Assembly (NCBI GenBank): GCA_011375345.1 | Contig: DRLM01000052.1 | Coordinates: 1-32,914, forward strand | From: Gammaproteobacteria bacterium | GTDB lineage: Bacteria; Pseudomonadota; Gammaproteobacteria; DRLM01 | DNA: 32,914 bases | Reading direction: 5' to 3' | Shown here: positions 25,378 through 32,914 of the stretch, piece by piece | Position numbering within the stretch: position 1 is the stretch's first letter | How the letters are laid out: every line of letters begins with the position of its first letter | Notes under the pieces: generated by a model | Databases searched by the model: none | The model's input: the letters and a program-made list of their open reading frames with translations, nothing else | What the model was told of the DNA's origin: nothing | Position numbers and translations under genes: made by a program

Positions 25378-26022
25378 TCAAACTGATTGGTTCCGTTCCA
25401 CCGCCTGCGCCAGGCGCCCCATCAGGGCCGTCACCGCGGCGTGCTGCATTTTCATGGCCGCCTTGTTGACGATCAGGCGGGCGCTGATGTCGGCGATGTG
25501 TTCCAGAGGCTCAAGGCCGTTGGCACGCAGGGTATTGCCCGTGTCCACCACATCGACGATGAGGTCCGCCAGGCCCACGATGGGGGCCAGTTCCATGGAA
25601 CCGTAGAGTTTGATGATTTCCACCTGCCGGCCCCGGGCGGCGAAATAGCGGCGGGTGGCGCTGACGTATTTGGTGGCGATACGGGGCCGGACCTCGCTGA
25701 TCCGGGTGCCCGGCGGCCCGGCGAGCATCAGCCGGCAGCGGGCGATGTTCAAATCCAGCGGCTCGTACAGGCCGCTGCCGTCATGTTCCATGAGCACGTC
25801 TTTGCCGGCCACACCCAGATCGGCGGCGCCGTATTCCACGAAGGTGGGCACATCGGCGGCGCGGATGACCACCAGTTTCACATCGGGGCGGCAGGTGTCC
25901 AGGATCAGCTTGCGGCTGGTCTCGGGATCGTGGCCGGGCACAATGCCGGCCGCGGCCAGCAACGGCAGCGTTTCTTTGTAAATGCGGCCCTTGGAGACGG
26001 CGATGGTGAGGAGCTGGCTCAT
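25378..26022 (-). CDS. hisG: ATP phosphoribosyltransferase, short form
   Basis: A 214-residue catalytic subunit condensing ATP and PRPP, the committed histidine step. It starts [22 protein letters not shown]. Substrate-binding stretches are [18 protein letters not shown] and the PRPP loop [15 protein letters not shown]. It lacks the C-terminal ACT-like regulatory domain, so it is the HisG-S form, which by family knowledge needs the HisZ partner. No hisZ is in the window. It follows murA by 22 bp, a conserved gammaproteobacterial pairing. Confidence 0.96.
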   Translation of the reverse strand: MSQLLTIAVSKGRIYKETLPLLAAAGIVPGHDPETSRKLILDTCRPDVKLVVIRAADVPTFVEYGAADLGVAGKDVLMEHDGSGLYEPLDLNIARCRLMLAGPPGTRISEVRPRIATKYVSATRRYFAARGRQVEIIKLYGSMELAPIVGLADLIVDVVDTGNTLRANGLEPLEHIADISARLIVNKAAMKMQHAAVTALMGRLAQAVERNQSV

Positions 26023-26044
26023 AGAACGCAACAACCGTTGAGGC

Positions 26045-27310
<1,266 letters not shown>

Positions 27311-27350
27311 TCACAAAACGGAGCTTGGGGGGACAAGCCACGAGAGCCTG

Positions 27351-27593
27351 CTAGCTGGATTGTGCCTGCTCCCATTGCTCGCGGGTATAGGTGCGCATAG
27401 ACAGCGCGTGGATATCGCCACCCATTTTGTCACCCAGCGTGGCATAGACCATTTTGTGCTGCTGCAACATGGTTTTGCCGGCAAAGTCGTCGTGGATGAT
27501 TTGCGCCTCGAAGTGGCGGCCGTCACCGGTGATGTGCACCTCGGCCCCGGGAAGGCCGGTTACGATCATGCGTTTGATATCGTCGACTAACAT
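27351..27593 (-). CDS. ibaG: BolA-family protein, IbaG type
   Basis: An 80-residue class II KH-like protein of the BolA family. VTGLPGAEVHITGDGRHFEAQIIHDDF and the helix KTMLQQHKMVYATLGD, followed by IHALSMRTYTREQW, fit IbaG, thought to work with monothiol glutaredoxins in Fe-S or envelope homeostasis. The conserved His in QQHKMVY is a candidate cluster ligand. The ATG at 27591-27593 is chosen over a long upstream frame through the spacer. Its place between mlaB and murA matches the Pseudomonas and E. coli order. Confidence 0.94.
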   Translation of the reverse strand: MLVDDIKRMIVTGLPGAEVHITGDGRHFEAQIIHDDFAGKTMLQQHKMVYATLGDKMGGDIHALSMRTYTREQWEQAQSS

Positions 27594-27666
27594 TTGAACC
27601 ACCGTCAAAGAACCCGGCGTTGCAAGCGGGAAAGGGGGCACAGGATACCTGCTTATGGCTTTTTTT

Positions 27667-28044
27667 TTAACCCTGGCGGGTTTCGGCCGCGGGCGGAGCG
27701 CCACACCCCGGGGAGGCGGCTGCCGGTGCCGGCGCCGCTTCTATGTCCAGGGACAGTATTTTCTCCACCCCCGCCACCCGGGCGATGGCCAGCACCTGCG
27801 CCGGAACGGCGACGAAACGCACGCCCCCCCCGGCGGCGCGCGCCGCGCGCAGACACTCCAGCATCAGCGCCACGGCGGCGCTGTCGGCGCGCTCCACCCC
27901 CGCCAGATCGAGAGTGGTGACGCCGGCGGTCGTCACCGCCTGCGCAAGGCGGGGCCAAAGTGCGGGAACACTGTGGAACGTGACCGCGCCGCACAAGCGC
28001 ACACGCCCATTGTCCAGTGCCTCGATCCGGGCCTCCTCAGCCAC
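27667..28044 (-). CDS. mlaB: STAS-domain protein MlaB
   Basis: A STAS-domain cytoplasmic subunit of the MlaFEDB phospholipid ABC transporter, about 125 residues. The fold is visible in VRLCGAVTFHSVPALWPRL, then VTTLDLAGVERADSAAVALMLECLRAARAAGG, with DSAAV at the conserved loop near the MlaF contact, and FVAVPAQVLAIARVAGVEKIL. An Ala/Pro tail follows. The GTG at 28044 is chosen because it overlaps the mlaC stop as hisC overlaps hisD; a GTG at 28059 is also possible. Identity relies mostly on position, as STAS sequences are weakly conserved. Confidence 0.87.
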   Translation of the reverse strand: MAEEARIEALDNGRVRLCGAVTFHSVPALWPRLAQAVTTAGVTTLDLAGVERADSAAVALMLECLRAARAAGGGVRFVAVPAQVLAIARVAGVEKILSLDIEAAPAPAAASPGCGAPPAAETRQG

Positions 28045-28654
28045 CGCGGCCGCTTTCACGCTGGTTGCGGTCCGCGAGATCAGCGATCAGTTTGTCCAGC
28101 CCCCCACGGCGCACCTCGCTGGCGAAAGTGCTGCGGTAATTGGTCACCAGGCTGACGCCGTCTATGACCACATCGAACACTTTCCAGCTGCCGCCCTGCA
28201 AATACAGGGAGTAATCAATGGGAATGGGAAACCCACCGGCCTGCTCCACCTCGGTGCGCACGGTCACTTCTTCCGCACCCGGCCTGCGGCGCAAGGGCAG
28301 GTACTCGATCTTGTTGTCTGTGTACTCGGCCAGGGATTTGGCATAGGTCCGCACCAACAGGCTGCGAAACTCGGCCACGAAGCGGCGTCGCTGCTGCGGG
28401 CTGGCGCGACGCCAGTATTTGCCCAGCACCCAGCGCGACATGCGCTCGAAGTCAAAATGAGGCAGGACGATTTCGTTCACCAGCTGGTAGAGCCGCCGGG
28501 GATTGTTGTCGATGGCGGCACGTTCCTCCCGCACCTTGCCCAGAATCTCCTCGGACGTTTTCTGCACCAGTTCCAGCGGATCCTGCACGGCCGCCGCCAC
28601 ACCGCCGGCCCAGGCCAGGGTCAGGACCATCACAGCCGCCCAGGTTTGTTTCAT
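28037..28654 (-). CDS. mlaC: Periplasmic phospholipid-binding protein MlaC
   Basis: A 205-residue periplasmic protein with a signal peptide ending near GGVAAAVQDP. It carries lipid between the outer-membrane MlaA complex and inner-membrane MlaFEDB. Family runs are VNEIVLPHFDFERMSRWVLGKYWR, FVAEFRSLLVRTYAKSLAEY and DGVSLVTNYRSTFASEVRRGGLDKLI. Its ATG overlaps the stop of the TolC-like gene by 4 nt (ATGA), coupling the two. No mlaA gene is in the window. Confidence 0.95.
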   Translation of the reverse strand: MKQTWAAVMVLTLAWAGGVAAAVQDPLELVQKTSEEILGKVREERAAIDNNPRRLYQLVNEIVLPHFDFERMSRWVLGKYWRRASPQQRRRFVAEFRSLLVRTYAKSLAEYTDNKIEYLPLRRRPGAEEVTVRTEVEQAGGFPIPIDYSLYLQGGSWKVFDVVIDGVSLVTNYRSTFASEVRRGGLDKLIADLADRNQRESGRGG

Positions 28655-30015
28655 CGTTGCTCTCCAAGAGGGTCCGCGCCGATGGCGCGTTTGAGCTGCG
28701 CCACCTGCATGTTGTAGTCGTACACGGTTTTCAGATAATCACTGTGGGCCAGAACATAGCCTTGAAAAGCGGTCACCACCTTGCTCGCCTCCTCCAGGCC
28801 TGCCTCGAAATCCACAAAGCTGGCGATCATCCAGCGCCGCGCTGAGCGGCTGGCATCTTCCATGGCCGCCACCGCCTGTCTCCCCGCCGCAGCCTGGTGA
28901 TAGGCCTCAGCAACCTGATAGGGTATGCCCTGGCGGGCCAGGGCGGCCTTGGCGATCATGGCATTGAGTTCCGCCTCCGCCCGCGCCACCCGCGCCGCCT
29001 GCACACCGTGACCCCACTGCCATTGCAGTCCCACCATGGGGGTGGCGCCGTAGTCGTTGAAGGGGTCGGTAATATGGGGGTTGTCCACCTTGTCGCGGTT
29101 GGGCGAATAAGACACCAGACCCGCCACCCCGGCGTAGAGACTGGGCCTGGCATCCGCCTTTTTGGCAGCCACCAGCTCACGCCGCGCGGTGAGACCCGCC
29201 GCGACTTGCGCCATTTCCGGGCGTTGTTGCAGCGCCCGCTGCTTGAGTTCCGCCAGGCCCTGCTGCGGCAACGGTACGGGCCGCAGCCGGGAATCGGCCA
29301 CTTCCAGGGGCTGATCCTGAGCCGCGCCGGTCAACACTTTGAGACTGGCGAGCGCCACGTGTTCCAGGCCCTCGGCCTGAAAGAGGTAACGCCGGACCAG
29401 GGCGGCACCGGCATCCAGGGCGTACAAATCAGACTGGCGCACCCCTCCCTCGCCCTGATCCAGCCACTCCCGGGTCAGGTCGCGGGCGGCGTCCAGCCGT
29501 TTTTGCACATCGGTGAACAGCAAACGGGTGTCCCGCGCCGCAAGATAGCCGTAATATGCGCGTTGCACGTCCAGTGCGGTGCGGCTCCGGCGCAGGCGGA
29601 TGTCCTCCTGCTTGACGGCCAGATTGGCCTCGGCGGCCTGTGCGTAGTGCTCAATCTTGCCGAAAGTGTACAGGGGCTTGATCAAAGCGAGCTGGAAACG
29701 CAGCCACACCGAGGCGCCATGATTCTCGTAGCGGTCGCTGCGCAGCCGGCAGCTGCCCGCCTCGCAACTGCCCGCTTCGAACAGGCCCCCGCCCACGGCG
29801 GGCGACAGGCCCACGAAGGTGTTCAAATCCACCCGCAAGTCGCCGCTGGCCCGGGCCTCATCCACCCAGCTGCGGGCGGCCTCGGCCAGATGCACCACTT
29901 CGTCGATGCGCGGGTCGTGGTCCAGAGCACGGCTGATGGCCTCCTCCAGGGTGAGCGGCTCCGCGGCGGCGGTGCAGGTCATCAGGGTCAGACCGGCGAG
30001 GGCGGCGGCCTTCAT
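28651..30015 (-). CDS. TolC-family outer-membrane channel protein
   Basis: A 454-residue outer-membrane efflux-type protein. A signal peptide (MKAAALAGLTLMTCTAAAEP) is followed by LTLEEAISRALDHDPRI, the usual TolC start, and two long alpha-helical halves with heptad-like Ala/Glu/Arg content. FQLALIKPLYTFGKIEHYAQAAEANLAV is the TolC first-half signature, and a repeat of the pattern is near VGLQWQWGHG. A tandem EAGSC-EAGSC pentapeptide at about residues 80-89 adds two cysteines in a loop. It sits between mlaD and mlaC, overlapping both (TGATG and ATGA), so it belongs to the operon; this is unlike the enterobacterial mlaFEDCB. Start ATG 30013-30015, with a GGGGGG site. A GTG one codon earlier is possible. 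Confidence 0.9.
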   Translation of the reverse strand: MKAAALAGLTLMTCTAAAEPLTLEEAISRALDHDPRIDEVVHLAEAARSWVDEARASGDLRVDLNTFVGLSPAVGGGLFEAGSCEAGSCRLRSDRYENHGASVWLRFQLALIKPLYTFGKIEHYAQAAEANLAVKQEDIRLRRSRTALDVQRAYYGYLAARDTRLLFTDVQKRLDAARDLTREWLDQGEGGVRQSDLYALDAGAALVRRYLFQAEGLEHVALASLKVLTGAAQDQPLEVADSRLRPVPLPQQGLAELKQRALQQRPEMAQVAAGLTARRELVAAKKADARPSLYAGVAGLVSYSPNRDKVDNPHITDPFNDYGATPMVGLQWQWGHGVQAARVARAEAELNAMIAKAALARQGIPYQVAEAYHQAAAGRQAVAAMEDASRSARRWMIASFVDFEAGLEEASKVVTAFQGYVLAHSDYLKTVYDYNMQVAQLKRAIGADPLGEQR

Positions 30016-30485
30016 CACTGCCCCCCCTCGGCGGCCTTGCTGAACAACACCCGGCCGATCACTTGTTCCAGTATCAGCGCCGACTGCGACAGCCGGATAC
30101 GGTCCCCGTCCTTGAGGTAACGCTCCTCCCCGCCGGGCTCTATGCCCACATATTGTTCACCCAACAGGCCCGACGTGAATATGCTGGCGCTGGAATCAGC
30201 GGGAATCCGGCGGTAGCGCTGCGAGACGTTCAGGGTCACCACTGCTTCATAGCTTTCATCGTCATAGGTGATGTCAGTCACGCGACCGACGCGTACGCCC
30301 CCCATGGTCACCGGAGAGCGCACTTTCAAACCGCCGATGTTGTCAAAGCGGACGGTGAGTTCATAACCTTGTTGATGAGTCAGCGCGGTGATGTTGCTGA
30401 CTTTCATCGCCAGCACGAACAAGGCCGCCAGACCCGCGGCAACGAACAGACCGACAGCGATTTCCAAGCGGGTGGAGTTCTTCAT
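30015..30485 (-). CDS. mlaD: MCE-domain inner-membrane protein MlaD
   Basis: A 156-residue single-pass protein: a helix (LEIAVGLFVAAGLAALFVLAM) then one MCE domain (about residues 39-115) with YELTVRFDNIGGLKVRSPVTMGGVRVGRVTDI, ending in a helical region (ALILEQVIGRVLF). It should form the hexameric ring that accepts lipid over MlaE. The ATG at 30483-30485 has an AGG site 6 nt upstream; the TTG at 30501-30503, overlapping the mlaE stop, is the alternative. One MCE domain excludes the multi-MCE PqiB/LetB proteins. Confidence 0.95.
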   Translation of the reverse strand: MKNSTRLEIAVGLFVAAGLAALFVLAMKVSNITALTHQQGYELTVRFDNIGGLKVRSPVTMGGVRVGRVTDITYDDESYEAVVTLNVSQRYRRIPADSSASIFTSGLLGEQYVGIEPGGEERYLKDGDRIRLSQSALILEQVIGRVLFSKAAEGGQ

Positions 30486-30499
30486 TTTCAGCCTGACTT

Positions 30500-31279
30500 T
30501 CAAACCTCGTTGAACATGAGCGCGGTCAAAACGAAATCCAGGCCCAGCACCGCCAAAGCGGTGTGCACCACCGTCCGGGTGGTGGCGCGGCTGACCCCTT
30601 CGGAGGTGGGCACGGTGTCATAGCCTTCAAACACGGCAATCCAGGTCCCGACAAAACCGAACACCACGCTTTTGATCATGCCGTTGACGATATCGTCGTA
30701 AAAATCGACTTTGTTTTGCATCTGCGACCAAAAGGCGCCCGAGTCCACCCCCAGCAACCCGACGCCCACAAAGTAACCACCCAACACGCCCACCGCAATG
30801 AAAATGGCTGCCAGCAAGGGCATGGCGATGAGGCCCGCCGCGAAGCGCGGGGCGATCACCCGGCGCAGCGGATCCACCGCCATCATCTCCATGCCGGACA
30901 GTTGCTCGGTGGCTTTCATCAAACCGATTTCCGCGGTGAGCGCCGAACCGGCCCGCCCGCCGTATAACAAGGCGGCCACCACCGGCCCCAGTTCCCGCAC
31001 CAGCGACAGCGCCACCATCACCCCCAGGGACTCTTCGGCGCCGAAGTCCACCAGAATATTGTAGCCCTGCAGCCCCATCACCATGCCCACAAACAAGCCG
31101 GACACGACAATGATCACCAGGGACAACACGCCCACCGCATAGACTTGTTGCACCACCAGGGACAGGCGGAAAACCAAGCCGGGCAGACCCAGCACGATCT
31201 GCAAAAGAAAGAGATGACCGCGGCCCAGGCGCTCGAACAGGGACAAGCCCCAGCGGCCCAGCTGTGCCAGCTTGTTCAT
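30500..31279 (-). CDS. mlaE: ABC transporter permease MlaE
   Basis: A 259-residue MlaE/Ttg2B-type permease with about five or six helices. Family runs are [61 protein letters not shown] and [18 protein letters not shown], the last being the typical cytoplasmic coupling loop to the ATPase. Within MlaFEDB it forms the lipid path. It starts 3 nt after the mlaF stop. Confidence 0.97.
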   Translation of the reverse strand: MNKLAQLGRWGLSLFERLGRGHLFLLQIVLGLPGLVFRLSLVVQQVYAVGVLSLVIIVVSGLFVGMVMGLQGYNILVDFGAEESLGVMVALSLVRELGPVVAALLYGGRAGSALTAEIGLMKATEQLSGMEMMAVDPLRRVIAPRFAAGLIAMPLLAAIFIAVGVLGGYFVGVGLLGVDSGAFWSQMQNKVDFYDDIVNGMIKSVVFGFVGTWIAVFEGYDTVPTSEGVSRATTRTVVHTALAVLGLDFVLTALMFNEV

Positions 31280-31282
31280 TAG

Positions 31283-32146
31283 TTATTGCCGCTCCGCCAA
31301 CAGGTCTTGGGCGTAGTCGGGGGCCGGGTAGTGAAAGGGCACCGGACCGTCCGGCAGGCCGTTCATGAACTGCTCCACCCAGGCCGAGGCGCTGCGCCCC
31401 AGCGCCTCCGGCGTGCCGTGACTGATGACCTTGCCGCCGGCGATTATGTAAATATAGTCGGAGATGGCCGCGGTTTCTTGCACATCGTGGGAGACCACCA
31501 CGCTGGTCAGTGCCATGGCCTCGTTCAGATGATCAATGAGGGTGACGATGGCGGCTTTGGAAATGGGATCCAGGCCGGTGAACGGTTCATCGTACATGAT
31601 CATCATGGGATCCAGGGCAATGGCCCGGGCCAGGGCCACCCGCCGCGCCATGCCGCCCGACAGTTCGCTGGGGCTGAGGTCGCGGGCGCCACGCAAGCCC
31701 ACGGCGTGCAACTTCATCAACACCAAGTCACGAATCATGGCTGCCGGCAGCCGGGTGTGCTCACGCAGCGGAAAAGCGACATTGTCGAAGACGTTGATGT
31801 CAGTGAGCAGCGCACCGCTTTGAAACAACATGCCCATGCGTTTGCGCAACGCATACAACTCACGGCGGGGCAGCCGGTGCACCTCGCGGCCGTCCACTTT
31901 CACGGTGCCCGCATCGGGACGCAACTGACCGCCGATCAACTTGAGCAGGGTGGTTTTGCCCGTGCCACTGGGGCCCATGATGGCGGTGACCCTGCCCCGC
32001 GGGATGTCGATGTCCACACCGTCGAAAATCACCCGCCGGCCACGGCTGAAATGCAGGCCGCGTATCTCCACCACGTTGTCAGTTGCTGCCGCCGTCACCC
32101 CTGCTGAACCCCGATAGTACCGTTGTCTGCGACGCCCAAAATGCAT
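31283..32146 (-). CDS. mlaF: ABC transporter ATP-binding protein MlaF
   Basis: A 287-residue ATPase powering MlaFEDB. Walker A is GPSGTGKTT (about residue 58), the Q-loop lies in MLFQSGALLTD, the signature is LSGGM, Walker B is MIMYDEPFTGLDP and the switch His is in VVSHD. The C-terminal tail (FMNGLPDGPVPFHYPA) fits the MlaF extension. The start is uncertain. The first ATG would leave only about a 10-nt leader from the predicted promoter and lacks a ribosome-binding site; a GTG at 32098 (VTAAATDN) is an alternative, giving 271 residues. Confidence 0.94.
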   Translation of the reverse strand: MHFGRRRQRYYRGSAGVTAAATDNVVEIRGLHFSRGRRVIFDGVDIDIPRGRVTAIMGPSGTGKTTLLKLIGGQLRPDAGTVKVDGREVHRLPRRELYALRKRMGMLFQSGALLTDINVFDNVAFPLREHTRLPAAMIRDLVLMKLHAVGLRGARDLSPSELSGGMARRVALARAIALDPMMIMYDEPFTGLDPISKAAIVTLIDHLNEAMALTSVVVSHDVQETAAISDYIYIIAGGKVISHGTPEALGRSASAWVEQFMNGLPDGPVPFHYPAPDYAQDLLAERQ

Positions 32147-32162
32147 GCCTCAAGGCTGAGGG

Positions 32163-32191
32163 ATACTAAAGCTCAAACTGACCAAGCACAA
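32163..32191 (-). promoter_or_regulatory. Candidate promoter of the mla-ibaG-murA-his array
   Basis: On the minus strand a -35 TTGTGC (32186-32191) and -10 TAGTAT (32163-32168) are separated by exactly 17 nt. It lies in the 170-bp gap between pmbA and mlaF. The predicted start near 32156 is about 10 nt before the annotated mlaF ATG, which supports a later start for mlaF. No operator-like sequence is evident. Confidence 0.55.
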
Positions 32192-32316
32192 CATGCGCCT
32201 TGTAATAAAACATTTAACATCACCTGGCCGTCCGCTGACGGAATACCGCGGCGGCCCCGCTATTGGCCCGGCCATCAAACAGGCCTTCCCGATCACACCG
32301 TTGCCGCCATCAGCGC

Positions 32317-32914
32317 TCACTGGCCGGCAACCGTCATGCGCCCGATCATCACCGATCCGGTGCGGATGTTGCCGCGCAAGTCCACGTCCCGGCCCACCGC
32401 CACAATGTCTTTGAACATGTCCCTCAGGTTGCCGGCGATGGTGATTTCTTCAACCGGATACTGCACCTCGCCTTTTTCCACCCAGTAGCCGGCCGCACCG
32501 CGGGAGTAGTCGCCGGTGACGATGTTCACCCCCATGCCCATCAGTTCGGTCACCAGCAGGCCGGTGTCCATCTGCCGCAACAACGCTTCGAATTCCAGTT
32601 CACCGGCTTCGATGGTGAGGTTGTGCACGCCGCCGGCGTTGCCCGTGGTCTCCATCCCCAGTTTGCGGGCCGAATAGCTGTCCAGAACGTAGCCGCGCAG
32701 GATACCGTCGCTGACCAGGTCGCGGGCCCGGGTGGCCACACCTTCATTGTCAAAAGGCGCAGAACCCAATGCGCCACGCAAATGGGGCTGTTCATGGATA
32801 CGCATGAAAGAGGGAAACACCGGCGTGTCCAGGGCATCCAGCAGGAACGACGCCTGGCGGTACAGGCTTTCGCCGCGCACCGCCCGGATGAAATGAGAAA
32901 ACAAGCCCCCCGCC
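32317..32914 (-). CDS. pmbA: PmbA/TldE metalloprotease-like protein, C-terminal part (runs off window edge)
   Basis: The last 198 residues of a PmbA (TldE) protein, continuing past the right edge. GGLFSHFIRAVRGESLYRQASFLLDAL, DNEGVATRARDLVSDGILRGYVLDSYSARKLGMETTGNAGG and NIRTGSVMIGRMTVAGQ at the C-terminus match the family. With TldD it forms a protease implicated in microcin and CcdA processing; PmbA is the non-catalytic-looking partner. The stop codon is at 32317-32319, 170 bp before mlaF on the same strand, but mlaF has its own candidate promoter. Confidence 0.93.
   Translation of the reverse strand, partial: AGGLFSHFIRAVRGESLYRQASFLLDALDTPVFPSFMRIHEQPHLRGALGSAPFDNEGVATRARDLVSDGILRGYVLDSYSARKLGMETTGNAGGVHNLTIEAGELEFEALLRQMDTGLLVTELMGMGVNIVTGDYSRGAAGYWVEKGEVQYPVEEITIAGNLRDMFKDIVAVGRDVDLRGNIRTGSVMIGRMTVAGQ

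Overview
The window is about 32.9 kb of GC-rich DNA that looks like the chromosome of an aerobic gammaproteobacterium. The main pointers are the murA-hisGDC, tatABC, algW/nif3-like and mlaFEDCB-ibaG neighbourhoods and the rpe-gph-trpE order, all familiar from Pseudomonas and Chromatiales-type genomes. No rRNA or tRNA gene and no CRISPR array was seen. No species is claimed.

Left end (1-5.2 kb). An IS1380-family transposase runs off the left edge. It lies just downstream of a VapBC/FitAB-type toxin-antitoxin pair, whose promoter and palindromic operator are readable. Upstream of these are trpE, gph and rpe, all on the minus strand. trpG, which often follows trpE, is not in the window, so the accessory genes sit where the rest of the trp operon might be expected. 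A plus-strand DUF3530-type alpha/beta-hydrolase-fold protein follows.

Middle (5.2-17.8 kb). A PAS/GGDEF/EAL protein has an intact cyclase motif and I-site, but a Glu-to-Lys change at the key EAL glutamate. A complete alternative complex III locus follows (actA-actB1-actB2-actC-actD-actE-actF), encoding a quinol:electron-acceptor oxidoreductase that can stand in for cytochrome bc1. actB is split into separate molybdopterin-like and ferredoxin-like genes. A strong intrinsic terminator ends this operon. Upstream of actA is about 535 bp with no credible gene, then a Nif3/YbgI-type protein divergent from an AlgW/DegS-type periplasmic protease.

Right end (17.8-32.9 kb). A long minus-strand array reads, in transcription order, mlaF-mlaE-mlaD-tolC-like-mlaC-mlaB-ibaG-murA-hisG-hisD-hisC-hisB-hisH-hisA-hisF-hisI-hisE-tatA-tatB-tatC, with many 1-23 nt overlaps. 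It combines phospholipid transport across the envelope, peptidoglycan precursor synthesis, nearly all histidine-biosynthesis genes (hisZ and a histidinol-phosphate phosphatase are not here) and Tat protein export. The odd member is a TolC-family outer-membrane channel between mlaD and mlaC. The window ends inside pmbA (tldE).

Candidates for something unusual are the split-ActB alternative complex III with retained Fe-S cysteines in ActB1, the TolC channel inside the Mla operon, the degenerate EAL domain, and several regulatory structures: a foldback hairpin over the transposase start, the TA operator, a terminator whose T-tract abuts the next promoter, and an intercistronic actA/actB1 hairpin. 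Nothing here clearly amounts to a wholly new system.
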